Positions 25,543 to 39,440 of a stretch of 64,000 bases of DNA are shown one piece after another (position 1 is the first letter of the stretch; every line of letters begins with the position of its first letter). The notes under the pieces were generated by a model. That model made no database searches. It saw nothing but the letters and a program-made list of their open reading frames with translations, and had not been told where the DNA came from. The translations under genes were made by a program, and so were the position numbers. This stretch comes from Hydractinia symbiolongicarpus (Eukaryota; Cnidaria; Hydrozoa; Anthoathecata; Hydractiniidae). The stretch is from the NCBI RefSeq assembly GCF_029227915.1, contig NC_079879.1:31316501-31380500 (forward strand). The letters run 5' to 3'.

Positions 25543-28500
25543 TTGGCCCGTATAGTCAAAAGTATACAAAGAAAGTACCCAGGGAGTAAACTCATTTCCC
25601 GAACGATTTTTTATATTATTTTTTCATCACTAAAACGCATGAGACATGTAGTTTTCAAAAATGTTTTTATTTTTGATGAGACGCTGAATAAAAGAAGTTT
25701 AATCGCCGGCAAACGAAAACCCGCCATTTCCCGTAAACCCCGGACTCGGCCCGTATAATCAAAAGTATACAAAGAAAGTACCCAGGGAGTAAACTCATTT
25801 CCCGAACGATTTTTTAATTTTTTTTTTCACCACTAAAACGCATGAGACTTGTAGTTTTCAAAAATGTTTCCATTTTTGATGAGACACTGAATAAAAGAAG
25901 TTTAATCGCCGGCAAACGAAAGCCCGCCATTTCCCGTAAATCCCGGGCTTGGCCCGTATAGTCAAAAGTATACAAAGAAAGTACCCAGGGAGTAAACTTA
26001 TTTCCCGAACGATTTTTTATATTATTTTTTCATCACTAAAACGCATGAGACATGTAGTTTTCAAAAATGTTTTTATTTTTGATGAGACGCTGAATAAAAG
26101 AAGTTTAATCGCCGGCAAACGAAAACCCGCCATTTCCCGTAAACCCCGGACTCGGCCCATATAATCAAAAGTATACAAAGAAAGTACCCAGGGTGTAAAC
26201 TCATTTCCCGAACGATTTTTTAAATTATTTTTTCACCACTAAAACGCATGAGACTTGTAGTTTTCAAAAATGTTTTCCTTTTTGATGAGACGCTGAATAA
26301 AAGAAGTTTAATCGCCGGCAAACGAAAACCTGCGATTTCCAGTAAATCCCAGACTCGGCCCGTATAGTCAAAAGTATACAAAGAAAGTACCCAGGGTGTA
26401 AACTCATTTCCAGAACGATTTTTTAAATTATTATTTCACCACTAAAGGCCATGAGACTTGTAGTTTTCAAAAATGTTTTCATTTTTGATGAGACACTGAA
26501 TAAAAGAAGTTTAATCGCCGGCAAACGAAAACCCGCCATTTCCCGTAAATCCCGGGCTTGGCCCGTATAGTCAAAAGTATACAAAGAAAGTACCCAGGGA
26601 GTAAACTCATTTCCCGAACGATTTTTTTTATTATTTTTTCACCACTAAAACGCATGAGACTTGTAGTTTTCAAAAATGTTTTCATTTTTGATGAGACGCT
26701 GAATAAAAGAAGTTTAATCGCCGGCAAACGAAAACCCGCCATTTCCCGTAAACCCCGGACTCGGCCCGCATAGTCAAAAGTATACAAAGAAAGTACCCAG
26801 GGATTAAACTCGTTTCTCGAACGATTTTTTAAATTATTTTTTCACCACTAAAACACATGAGACTTATAGTTTTCAAAAATGTTTTCATTTTTGATGAGAC
26901 GCTGAATAAAAGAAGTTTAATCGCCGGCAAACGAAAACCCGCCATTTCCCGTAAACCCCGGGCTTGGCCCGTATAGTCAAAAGTATACAAAGAAAGTACC
27001 CAGGGTGTAAACTCATTTCCCGAACGATTTTTTAAATTATTTTTTCACCACTAAAACGCATGAGACTTGTAGTTTTCAAAAATGTTTTCCTTTTTGATGA
27101 GACGCTGAATAAAAGAAGTTTAATCGCCGGCAAACGAAAACCTGCGATTTCCAGTAAATCCCAGACTCGGCCCGTATAGTCAAAAGTATACAAAGAAAGT
27201 ACCCAGGGTGTAAACTCATTTCCAGAACGATTTTTTAAATTATTATTTCACCACTAAAGGCCATGAGACTTGTAGTTTTCAAAAATGTTTTCATTTTTGA
27301 TGAGACACTGAATAAAAGAAGTTTAATCGCCGGCAAACGAAAACCCGCCATTTCCCGTAAATCCCGGGCTTGGCCCGTATAGTCAAAAGTATACAAAGAA
27401 AGTACCCAGGGAGTAAACTCATTTCCCGAACGATTTTTTTTATTATTTTTTCACCACTAAAACGCATGAGACTTGTAGTTTTCAAAAATGTTTTCATTTT
27501 TGATGAGACGCTGAATAAAAGAAGTTTAATCGCCGGCAAACGAAAACCCGCCATTTCCCGTAAACCCCGGACTCGGCCCGCATAGTCAAAAGTATACAAA
27601 GAAAGTACCCAGGGATTAAACTCGTTTCTCGAACGATTTTTTAAATTATTTTTTCACCACTAAAACACATGAGACTTATAGTTTTCAAAAATGTTTTCAT
27701 TTTTGATGAGACGCTGAATAAAAGAAGTTTAATCGCCGGCAAACGAAAACCCGCCATTTCCCGTAAATCCCGGGCTTGGCCCGTATAGTCAAAAGTATAC
27801 AAAGAAAGTACCCAGGGAGTAAACTCATTTCCCGAACGATTTTTTATATTATTTTTTCATCACTAAAACGCATGAGACATGTAGTTTTCAAAAATGTTTT
27901 TATTTTTGATGAGACGCTGAATAAAAGAAGTTTAATCGCCGGCAAACGAAAACCCGCCATTTCCCGTAAACCCCGGACTCGGCCCGTATAATCAAAAGTA
28001 TACAAAGAAAGTACCCAGGGAGTAAACTCATTTCCCGAACGATTTTTTAATTTTTTTTTTCACCACTAAAACGCATGAGACTTGTAGTTTTCAAAAATGT
28101 TTCCATTTTTGATGAGACACTGAATAAAAGAAGTTTAATCGCCCGCAAACGAAATCCCGCCATTTCCCGTAAATCCCGGGCTTGGCCCGTATAGTCAAAA
28201 GTATACAAAGAAAGTACCCAGGGAGTAAACTTATTTCCCGAACGATTTTTTATATTATTTTTTCATCACTAAAACGCATGAGACATGTAGTTTTCAAAAA
28301 TGTTTTTATTTTTGATGAGACGCTGAATAAAAGAAGTTTAATCGCCGGCAAACGAAAACCCGCCATTTCCCGTAAACCCCGGACTCGGCCCATATAATCA
28401 AAAGTATACAAAGAAAGTACCCAGGGTGTAAACTCATTTCCCGAACGATTTTTTAAATTATTTTTTCACCACTAAAACGCATGAGACTTGTAGTTTTCAA

Positions 28501-31240
28501 AAATGTTTTCCTTTTTGATGAGACGCTGAATAAAAGAAGTTTAATCGCCGGCAAACGAAAACCTGCGATTTCCAGTAAATCCCAGACTCGGCCCGTATAG
28601 TCAAAAGTATACAAAGAAAGTACCCAGGGTGTAAACTCATTTCCAGAACGATTTTTTAAATTATTATTTCACCACTAAAGGCCATGAGACTTGTAGTTTT
28701 TAAAAATGTTTTCATTTTTGATGAGACACTGAATAAAAGAAGTTTAATCGCCGGCAAACGAAAGCCCGCCATTTCCCGTAAATCCCGGGCTTGGCCCGTA
28801 TAGTCAAAAGTATACAAAGAAAGTACCCAGGGAGTAAACTTATTTCCCGAACGATTTTTTATATTATTTTTTCATCACTAAAACGCATGAGACATGTAGT
28901 TTTCAAAAATGTTTTTATTTTTGATGAGACGCTGAATAAAAGAAGTTTAATCGCCGGCAAACGAAAACCCGCCATTTCCCGTAAACCCCGGACTCGGCCC
29001 ATATAATCAAAAGTATACAAAGAAAGTACCCAGGGTGTAAACTCATTTCCCGAACGATTTTTTAAATTATTTTTTCACCACTAAAACGCATGAGACTTGT
29101 AGTTTTCAAAAATGTTTTCCTTTTTGATGAGACGCTGAATAAAAGAAGTTTAATCGCCGGCAAACGAAAACCTGCGATTTCCAGTAAATCCCAGACTCGG
29201 CCCGTATAGTCAAAAGTATACAAAGAAAGTACCCAGGGTGTAAACTCATTTCCAGAACGATTTTTTAAATTATTATTTCACCACTAAAGGCCATGAGACT
29301 TGTAGTTTTCAAAAATGTTTTCATTTTTGATGAGACACTGAATAAAAGAAGTTTAATCGCCGGCAAACGAAAACCCGCCATTTCCCGTAAATCCCGGGCT
29401 TGGCCCGTATAGTCAAAAGTATACAAAGAAAGTACCCAGGGAGTAAACTCATTTCCCGAACGATTTTTTTTATTATTTTTTCACCACTAAAACGCATGAG
29501 ACTTGTAGTTTTCAAAAATGTTTTCATTTTTGATGAGACGCTGAATAAAAGAAGTTTAATCGCCGGCAAACGAAAACCCGCCATTTCCCGTAAACCCCGG
29601 ACTCGGCCCGCATAGTCAAAAGTATACAAAGAAAGTACCCAGGGATTAAACTCGTTTCTCGAACGATTTTTTAAATTATTTTTTCACCACTAAAACACAT
29701 GAGACTTATAGTTTTCAAAAATGTTTTCATTTTTGATGAGACGCTGAATAAAAGAAGTTTAATCGCCGGCAAACGAAAACCCGCCATTTCCCGTAAATCC
29801 CGGGCTTGGCCCGTATAGTCAAAAGTATACAAAGAAAGTACCCAGGGAGTAAACTCATTTCCCGAACGATTTTTTATATTATTTTTTCATCACTAAAACG
29901 CATGAGACATGTAGTTTTCAAAAATGTTTTTATTTTTGATGAGACGCTGAATAAAAGAAGTTTAATCGCCGGCAAACGAAAACCCGCCATTTCCCGTAAA
30001 CCCCGGACTCGGCCCGTATAATCAAAAGTATACAAAGAAAGTACCCAGGGAGTAAACTCATTTCCCGAACGATTTTTTAATTTTTTTTTTCACCACTAAA
30101 ACGCATGAGACTTGTAGTTTTCAAAAATGTTTCCATTTTTGATGAGACACTGAATAAAAGAAGTTTAATCGCCGGCAAACGAAAGCCCGCCATTTCCCGT
30201 AAATCCCGGGCTTGGCCCGTATAGTCAAAAGTATACAAAGAAAGTACCCAGGGAGTAAACTTATTTCCCGAACGATTTTTTATATTATTTTTTCATCACT
30301 AAAACGCATGAGACATGTAGTTTTCAAAAATGTTTTTATTTTTGATGAGACGCTGAATAAAAGAAGTTTAATCGCCGGCAAACGAAAACCCGCCATTTCC
30401 CGTAAACCCCGGACTCGGCCCATATAATCAAAAGTATACAAAGAAAGTACCCAGGGTGTAAACTCATTTCCCGAACGATTTTTTAAATTATTTTTTCACC
30501 ACTAAAACGCATGAGACTTGTAGTTTTCAAAAATGTTTTCCTTTTTGATGAGACGCTGAATAAAAGAAGTTTAATCGCCGGCAAACGAAAACCTGCGATT
30601 TCCAGTAAATCCCAGACTCGGCCCGTATAGTCAAAAGTATACAAAGAAAGTACCCAGGGTGTAAACTCATTTCCAGAACGATTTTTTAAATTATTATTTC
30701 ACCACTAAAGGCCATGAGACTTGTAGTTTTCAAAAATGTTTTCATTTTTGATGAGACACTGAATAAAAGAAGTTTAATCGCCGGCAAACGAAAACCCGCC
30801 ATTTCCCGTAAATCCCGGGCTTGGCCCGTATAGTCAAAAGTATACAAAGAAAGTACCCAGGGAGTAAACTCATTTCCCGAACGATTTTTTTTATTATTTT
30901 TTCACCACTAAAACGCATGAGACTTGTAGTTTTCAAAAATGTTTTCATTTTTGATGAGACGCTGAATAAAAGAAGTTTAATCGCCGGCAAACGAAAACCC
31001 GCCATTTCCCGTAAACCCCGGACTCGGCCCGCATAGTCAAAAGTATACAAAGAAAGTACCCAGGGATTAAACTCGTTTCTCGAACGATTTTTTAAATTAT
31101 TTTTTCACCACTAAAACACATGAGACTTATAGTTTTCAAAAATGTTTTCATTTTTGATGAGACGCTGAATAAAAGAAGTTTAATTGCCGGCAAACGAAAA
31201 CCTGCGATTTCCCGTAAATCCCGGCCTCGGCCCGTATAGT
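25543..31240 (+). repeat. 7-monomer HOR (1,421 bp) with 4-mer and 10-mer variants
   Basis: Seven subtypes occur in fixed order D-E-B-H-B'-F-G. D has TTTTATTATT. E has GGGATTAAACTCG and AAAACACATGAG. B has CATCAC. H has TTTCCATTTTTG. B' has a GGCCCATATAATC tail. F has TTTTCCTTTTTG. G has AAAGGCCATGAG and GACACTG. D units start at about 26,565, 27,377, 29,407 and 30,828. The runs are B-H-B'-F-G, then D-E-F-G (812 bp), then D-E-B-H-B'-F-G-B'-F-G (2,030 bp), then the canonical 7-mer (1,421 bp), then D-E leading out. The 2,030-bp and 1,421-bp units differ by only a few bases where I compared them (for example GCCCGCAAACGAAATCC against GCCGGCAAACGAAAGCC in H). Confidence 0.9.
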
Positions 31241-34200
31241 CAAAAGTATACAAAGAAAGTACCCAGGGTGTAAACTCATTTCCCGAACGATTTTTTAAAT
31301 TATTATTTCACCACTAAAGCCCATGAGACTTGTAGTTTTTAAAAATGTTTTCATTTTTGATGAGACGCTGAATAAAAGAAGTTTAATCGCCGGCCAACGA
31401 AAACCCGCCATTTCCCGTAAACCCCGGACTCGGCCCGTATAATCAAAAGTTTACAAAGAAAGTACCCAGGGAGTAAACTCATTTCCCGAACGATTTTTTA
31501 AATTAATTTTCACCACTAAAACGCATGAGACTTGTAGTTTTCAAAAATGTTTTCATTTTTGATGAGACGCTGAATAAAAGAAGTTTAATCGCCGGCAAAC
31601 GAAAACCCGCCATTTCCCGTAAACCCCGGACTCGGCCCGCATAGTCAAAAGTATACAAAGAAAGTACCCAGGGATTAAACTCGTTTCTCGAACGATTTTT
31701 TAAATTATTTTTTCACCACTAAAACACATGAGACTTATAGTTTTCAAAAATGTTTTCATTTTTGATGAGACGCTGAATAAAAGACGTTTAATTGCCGGCA
31801 AACGAAAACCTGCGATTTCCCGTAAATCCCGGCCTCGGCCCGTATAGTCAAAAGTATACAAAGAAAGTACCCAGGGTGTAAACTCATTTCCCGAACGATT
31901 TTTTAAATTATTATTTCACCACTAAAGCCCATGAGACTTGTAGTTTTTAAAAATGTTTTCATTTTTGATGAGACGCTGAATAAAAGAAGTTTAATCGCCG
32001 GCAAACGAAAACCCGCCATTTCCCGTAAACCCCGGACTCGGCCCGTATAATCAAAAGTTTACAAAGAAAGTACCCAGGGAGTAAACTCATTTCCCGAACG
32101 ATTTTTTAAATTAATTTTCACCACTAAAACGCATGAGACTTGTAGTTTTCAGAAATGTTTTCATTTTTGATGAGACGCTTAATGAAAGTGGTTTAATCCC
32201 CGGCAAACGAAATCCCGCGATTTCCCGTAAATCCCGGGCTTGGCCTGTATAGTCGAATGTATATAAAAAAAGTACCCAGGGAGTAAACTCATTTCCCGAA
32301 CGATTTTTTAAATTTTTTTTTCACCACTAAAACGCATGAGACTTGTAGTTTTTAAAAATGTTTTCATTTTTGATGAGACACTGAATAAAAGAAGTTTAAT
32401 CGCCGGCAAACGAAAACCCGCCATTTCCCGTAAATCCCGGGCTTGGCCCGTATAGTCAAAAGTATACAAAGAAAGTACCCAGGGAGTAAACTCATTTCCC
32501 GAACGATTTTTTTTATTATTTTTTCACCACTAAAACGCATGAGACTTGTAGTTTTCAGAAATGTTTTCATTTTTGATGAGACGCTTAATGAAAGTGGTTT
32601 AATCCCCGGCAAACGAAATCCCGCGATTTCCCGTAAATCCCGGGCTTGGCCTGTATAGTCGAATGTATACAAAAAAAGTACCCAGGGAGTAAACTCATTT
32701 CCCGAACGATTTTTTAAATTTTTTTTTCACCACTAAAACGCATGAGACTTGTAGTTTTTAAAAATGTTTTCATTTTTGATGAGACACTGAATAAAAGAAG
32801 TTTAATCGCCGGCAAACGAAAACCCGCCATTTCCCGTAAATCCCGGGCTTGGCCCGTATAGTCAAAAGTATACAAAGAAAGTACCCAGGGAGTAAACTTA
32901 TTTCCCGAACGATTTTTTATATTATTTTTTCATCACTAAAACGCATGAGACATGTAGTTTTCAAAAATGTTTTTATTTTTGATGAGACGCTGAATAAAAG
33001 AAGTTTAATCGCCGGCAAACGAAAACCCGCCATTTCCCGTAAACCCCGGACTCGGCCCATATAATCAAAAGTATACAAAGAAAGTACCCAGGGTGTAAAC
33101 TCATTTCCCGAACGATTTTTTAAATTATTTTTTCACCACTAAAACGCATGAGACTTGTAGTTTTTAAAAATGTTTTCATTTTTGATGAGACGCTGAATAA
33201 AAGAAGTTTAATCGCCGGCAAACGAAAACCCGCCATTTCCCGTAAACCCCGGACTCGGCCCGTATAATCAAAAGTTTACAAAGAAAGTACCCAGGGAGTA
33301 AACTCATTTCCCGAACGATTTTTTAAATTAATTTTCACCACTAAAACGCATGAGACTTGTAGTTTTCAGAAATGTTTTCATTTTTGATGAGACGCTTAAT
33401 GAAAGTGGTTTAATCCCCGGCAAACGAAATCCCGCGATTTCCCGTAAATCCCGGGCTTGGCCTGTATAGTCGAATGTATACAAAAAAAGTACCCAGGGAG
33501 TAAACTCATTTCCCGAACGATTTTTTAAATTAATTTTCACCACTAAAACGCATGAGACTTGTAGTTTTTAAAAATGTTTTCATTTTTGATGAGACGCTGA
33601 ATAAAAGAAGTTTAATCGCCGGCAAACGAAAACCCGCCATTTCCCGTAAACCCCGGACTCGGCCCGCATAGTCAAAAGTATACAAAGAAAGTACCCAGGG
33701 ATTAAACTCGTTTCTCGAACGATTTTTTAAATTATTTTTTCACCACTAAAACACATGAGACTTATAGTTTTCAAAAATGTTTTCATTTTTGATGAGACGC
33801 TGAATAAAAGAAGTTTAATTGCCGGCAAACGAAAACCTGCGATTTCCCGTAAATCCCGGCCTCGGCCCGTATAGTCAAAAGTATACAAAGAAAGTACCCA
33901 GGGTGTAAACTCATTTCCCGAACGATTTTTTAAATTATTATTTCACCACTAAAGCCCATGAGACTTGTAGTTTTTAAAAATGTTTTCATTTTTGATGAGA
34001 CGCTGAATAAAAGAAGATTAATCGCCGGCAAACGAAAACCTGCGATTTCCCGTAAATCCCGGCCTCGGCCCGTATAGTCAAAAGTATACAAAGAAAGTAC
34101 CCAGGGTGTAAACTCATTTCCCGAACGATTTTTTAAATTATTATTTCACCACTAAAGCCCATGAGACTTGTAGTTTTTAAAAATGTTTTCATTTTTGATG

Positions 34201-35490
34201 AGACGCTGAATAAAAGAAGTTTAATCGCCGGCCAACGAAAACCCGCCATTTCCCGTAAACCCCGGACTCGGCCCGTATAATCAAAAGTTTACAAAGAAAG
34301 TACCCAGGGAGTAAACTCATTTCCCGAACGATTTTTTAAATTAATTTTCACCACTAAAACGCATGAGACTTGTAGTTTTCAAAAATGTTTTCATTTTTGA
34401 TGAGACGCTGAATAAAAGAAGTTTAATCGCCGGCAAACGAAAACCCGCCATTTCCCGTAAACCCCGGACTCGGCCCGCATAGTCAAAAGTATACAAAGAA
34501 AGTACCCAGGGATTAAACTCGTTTCTCGAACGATTTTTTAAATTATTTTTTCACCACTAAAACACATGAGACTTATAGTTTTCAAAAATGTTTTCATTTT
34601 TGATGAGACGCTGAATAAAAGAAGTTTAATTGCCGGCAAACGAAAACCTGCGATTTCCCGTAAATCCCGGCCTCGGCCCGTATAGTCAAAAGTATACAAA
34701 GAAAGTACCCAGGGTGTAAACTCATTTCCCGAACGATTTTTTAAATTATTATTTCACCACTAAAGCCCATGAGACTTGTAGTTTTTAAAAATGTTTTCAT
34801 TTTTGATGAGACGCTGAATAAAAGAAGTTTAATCGCCGGCAAACGAAAACCCGCCATTTCCCGTAAACCCCGGACTCGGCCCGTATAATCAAAAGTTTAC
34901 AAAGAAAGTACCCAGGGAGTAAACTCATTTCCCGAACGATTTTTTAAATTAATTTTCACCACTAAAACGCATGAGACTTGTAGTTTTCAGAAATGTTTTC
35001 ATTTTTGATGAGACGCTTAATGAAAGTGGTTTAATCCCCGGCAAACGAAATCCCGCGATTTCCCGTAAATCCCGGGCTTGGCCTGTATAGTCGAATGTAT
35101 ACAAAAAAAGTACCCAGGGAGTAAACTCATTTCCCGAACGATTTTTTAAATTAATTTTCACCACTAAAACGCATGAGACTTGTAGTTTTCAAAAATGTTT
35201 TCATTTTTGATGAGACGCTGAATAAAAGAAGTTTAATCGCCGGCAAACGAAAACCCGCCATTTCCCGTAAACCCCGGACTCGGCCCGCATAGTCAAAAGT
35301 ATACAAAGAAAGTACCCAGGGATTAAACTCGTTTCTCGAACGATTTTTTAAATTATTTTTTCATCACTAAAACGCATGAGAAATGTAGTTTTCAAAAATG
35401 TTTTTATTTTTGATGAGACGCTGAATAAAAGAAGTTTAATCGCCGGCAAACGAAAACCCGCCATTTCCCGTAAACCCCGGACTCGGCCCG
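31241..35490 (+). repeat. E'-I-J trimers, S units and an 8-monomer echo (1,621 bp)
   Basis: A trimer made of E' (GGGATTAAACTCG, ending CCGGCCTCGG), I (AAAGCCCATGAG) and J (AAAAGTTTAC head, TTAATTTTC) recurs around 31.0, 31.6 and 34.5 kb. The S-containing stretch near 33,328-33,543 recurs at 34,949-35,164, 1,621 bp away. Two hybrid monomers lie here: a D head with an S tail near 32,450-32,655, and an E head with a B-like tail near 35,289-35,490. Confidence 0.75.
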
Positions 35491-36000
35491 TATAATCAAA
35501 AGTATACAAAGAAAGTGCCCAGGGAGTAAACTCATTTCCCGAACGATTTTTTAAATTATTTTTTTACCACTAAAACGCATGAGACTTGTAGTTTTCAAAA
35601 ATGTTTTCCTTATTGATGAGACGCTGAATAAAAGAAGTTTAATCGCCGGCAAACGAAAACCGGCGATTTCCAGTAAATCCCAGACTCTGCCCGTATAGTC
35701 AAAAGTATACAAAGAAAGTACCCAGGGTGTAAACTCATTTCCAGAACGATTTTTCAAATTATTATTTCACCACTAAAGCCCATGAGACTTGTATTTTAAA
35801 AATGTTTTCATTTTTGATGAGACGCTGAATAAAAGAAGTTTAATTGCCGGCAAACGAAAACCCGCCATTTCCCGTAAACCCCGGACTCGGCCCGTATACT
35901 CAAAAGTATACAAAGAAAGTGCCCAGGGAGTAAACTCATTTCCGGAACGATTTTTTAAATTATTTTTTCACCACTAAAACGCATGAGACTTGTAGTTTTC
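35491..36000 (+). repeat. Monomers leading into the 1,417-bp HOR
   Basis: An F-type unit (TTTTCCTTATTG) is followed by a unit with the 2-bp-shorter GTATTTTAAAAATG and a TATACTC head. The same F and GTATTTTAAAAATG succession is used inside the HOR to the right (36,564-36,990). Confidence 0.75.
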
Positions 36001-39000
36001 AAAAATGTTTTCATTTTTGATGAGACGCTGAATGAAAGAAGTTTAATCGCCGGCAAACGAAAACCTGCGATTTCCCGTAAATCCCGGACTCGGCCCGTAT
36101 AGTCAAAAGTATACAAAGAAAGTACCCAGGGTGTAAACTCATTTCCCGAACGATTTTTTAAATTATTATTTCACCACTAATGGCCATGAGACTTGTAGTT
36201 TTCAAAAATGTTTTCATTTTTGATGAGACACTTAATAAAAGAAGTTTAATCGCCGGCAAACGAAAACCCGCCATTTCCCGTAAATCCCGGGCTTGGCCCG
36301 TATAGTCAAAAGTATACAAAGAAAGTACCCAGGGAGTAAACTCATTTCCCGAACGATTTTTTTTATTATTTTTTCACCACTAAAACGCATGAGACTTGTA
36401 GTTTTCAAAAATGTTTTCATTTTTGATGAGACGCTGAATAAAAGAAGTTTAATCGCCGGCAAACGAAAACCCGCCATTTCCTGTAAACCCCGGACTCGGC
36501 CCGTAGAATCAAAAGTATACAAAGAAAGTACCCAGGGAGTAAACTCATTTCCCGAACGATTTTTTAAATTATTTTTTCACCACTAAAACGCATGAGACTT
36601 GTAGTTTTCAAAAATGTTTTCCTTTTTGATGAGACGCTGAATAAAAGAAGTTTAATCGCCGGCAAACGAAAACCTGCGATTTCCAGTAAATCCCAGACTC
36701 GGCCCGTATAGTCAAAAGTATACAAAGAAAGTACCCAGGGTGTAAACTCATTTCCAGAACGATTTTTCAAATTATTATTTCACCACTAAAGCCCATGAGA
36801 CTTGTATTTTAAAAATGTTTTCATTTTTGATGAGACGCTGAATAAAAGAAGTTTAATTGCCGGCAAACGAAAACCCGCCATTTCCCGTAAACCCCGGACT
36901 CGGCCCGTATACTCAAAAGTATACAAAGAAAGTGCCCAGGGAGTAAACTCATTTCCGGAACGATTTTTTAAATTATTTTTTCACCACTAAAACGCATGAG
37001 ACTTGTAGTTTTCAAAAATGTTTTCATTTTTGATGAGACACTGAATAAAAGAAGTTTAATCGCCGGCAAACGAAAACCCGCCATTTCCCGTAAATCCCGG
37101 ACTTGGCCCGTATAGTCAAAAGTATACAAAGAAAGTACCCAGGGAGTAAACTCATTTCCCGAACGATTATTTTTATTATTTTTTCACCACTAAAACGCAT
37201 GAGACTTGTAGTTTTCAAAAATGTTTTCCTTTTTGATGAGACGCTGAATAAAAGAAGTTTAATCGCCGGCAAACGAAAACCTGCGATTTCCAGTAAATCC
37301 CAGACTCGGCCCGTATAGTCAAAAGTATACAAAGAAAGTACCCAGGGTGTAAACTCATTTCCAGAACGATTTTTCAAATTATTATTTCACCACTAAAGCC
37401 CATGAGACTTGTATTTTAAAAATGTTTTCATTTTTGATGAGACGCTGAATGAAAGAAGTTTAATCGCCGGCAAACGAAAACCTGCGATTTCCCGTAAATC
37501 CCGGACTCGGCCCGTATAGTCAAAAGTATACAAAGAAAGTACCCAGGGTGTAAACTCATTTCCCGAACGATTTTTTAAATTATTATTTCACCACTAATGG
37601 CCATGAGACTTGTAGTTTTCAAAAATGTTTTCATTTTTGATGAGACACTTAATAAAAGAAGTTTAATCGCCGGCAAACGAAAACCCGCCATTTCCCGTAA
37701 ATCCCGGGCTTGGCCCGTATAGTCAAAAGTATACAAAGAAAGTACCCAGGGAGTAAACTCATTTCCCGAACGATTTTTTTTATTATTTTTTCACCACTAA
37801 AACGCATGAGACTTGTAGTTTTCAAAAATGTTTTCATTTTTGATGAGACGCTGAATAAAAGAAGTTTAATCGCCGGCAAACGAAAACCCGCCATTTCCTG
37901 TAAACCCCGGACTCGGCCCGTAGAATCAAAAGTATACAAAGAAAGTACCCAGGGAGTAAACTCATTTCCCGAACGATTTTTTAAATTATTTTTTCACCAC
38001 TAAAACGCATGAGACTTGTAGTTTTCAAAAATGTTTTCCTTTTTGATGAGACGCTGAATAAAAGAAGTTTAATCGCCGGCAAACGAAAACCTGCGATTTC
38101 CAGTAAATCCCAGACTCGGCCCGTATAGTCAAAAGTTTACAAAGAAAGTACCCAGGGTGTAAACTCATTTCCAGAACGATTTTTCAAATTATTATTTCAC
38201 CACTAAAGCCCATGAGACTTGTATTTTAAAAATGTTTTCATTTTTGATGAGACGCTGAATAAAAGAAGTTTAATTGCCGGCAAACGAAAACCCGCCATTT
38301 CCCGTAAACCCCGGACTCGGCCCGTATACTCAAAAGTATACAAAGAAAGTGCCCAGGGAGTAAACTCATTTCCGGAACGATTTTTTAAATTATTTTTTCA
38401 CCACTAAAACGCATGAGACTTGTAGTTTTCAAAAATGTTTTCATTTTTGATGAGACACTGAATAAAAGAAGTTTAATCGCCGGCAAACGAAAACCCGCCA
38501 TTTCCCGTAAATCCCGGACTTGGCCCGTATAGTCAAAAGTATACAAAGAAAGTACCCAGGGAGTAAACTCATTTCCCGAACGATTATTTTTATTATTTTT
38601 TCACCACTAAAACGCATGAGACTTGTAGTTTTCAAAAATGTTTTCCTTTTTGATGAGACGCTGAATAAAAGAAGTTTAATCGCCGGCAAACGAAAACCTG
38701 CGATTTCCAGTAAATCCCAGACTCGGCCCGTATAGTCAAAAGTATACAAAGAAAGTACCCAGGGTGTAAACTCATTTCCAGAACGATTTTTCAAATTATT
38801 ATTTCACCACTAAAGCCCATGAGACTTGTATTTTAAAAATGTTTTCATTTTTGATGAGACGCTGAATGAAAGAAGTTTAATCGCCGGCAAACGAAAACCT
38901 GCGATTTCCCGTAAATCCCGGACTCGGCCCGTATAGTCAAAAGTATACAAAGAAAGTACCCAGGGTGTAAACTCATTTCCCGAACGATTTTTTAAATTAT

Positions 39001-39440
39001 TATTTCACCACTAAAGGCCATGAGACTTGTAGTTTTCAAAAATGTTTTCATTTTTGATGAGACACTGAATAAAAGAAGTTTAATCGCCGGCAAACGAACA
39101 CCCGCCATTTCCCGTAAATCCCGGACTTGGCCCGTATAGTCAAAAGTATACAAAGAAAGTACCCAGGGAGTAAACTCATTTCCCGAACGATTATTTTTAT
39201 TATTTTTTCACCACTAAAACGCATGAGACTTGTAGTTTTCAAAAATGTTTTCATTTTTGATGAGACGCTGAATAAAAGAAGTTTAATCGCCGGCAAACGA
39301 AAACCCGCCATTTCCCGTAAACCCCGGACTCGGCCCGTAGAATCAAAAGTATACAAAGAAAGTACCCAGGGAGTAAACTTATTTCCCGAACGATTTTTTA
39401 AATTATTTTTTCACCACTAAAACGCATGAGACTTGTAGTT
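36001..39440 (+). repeat. 7-monomer HOR (1,417 bp), two full and one partial copy
   Basis: Copies run 36,001-37,417, 37,418-38,834 and 38,835 to about 39,440. Matching points at 36,293, 37,710 and 39,127, at 36,802 and 38,219, and at 37,103 and 38,520 are all 1,417 bp apart. Shared private marks include CACTAATGGCC (36,175 and 37,592), CTGTAAACCCC, GGCCCGTAGAATC, and a GATTATTTTTATTATT tract. The partial third copy carries that tract in its D-like unit, whereas copies 1 and 2 have the all-T version there, so the third copy is itself a mosaic. Confidence 0.9.

Noticed and set aside
26558-26773. Recurrent 71-residue plus-strand peptide starting MARIVKSIQRKYPG, with identical copies at many places
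   Set aside because: Its exact repetition follows DNA-level HOR copying, not protein selection. Substitutions between subtypes change residues and DNA alike, and there is no promoter, translation context or codon bias to support expression.
37024-37377. Open reading frame of 117 codons on the minus strand, one of many 60-121-codon frames (the longest at 62,321-62,686)
   Set aside because: These frames are by-products of the satellite. They overlap equally good frames on the other strand and many begin at the TTG of the tail word. The 203-bp unit is not a multiple of three, so every frame is lost on crossing into the next monomers. Indels between copies are 1, 2 and 7 bp with no sign of frame preservation, and no known domain is recognisable.
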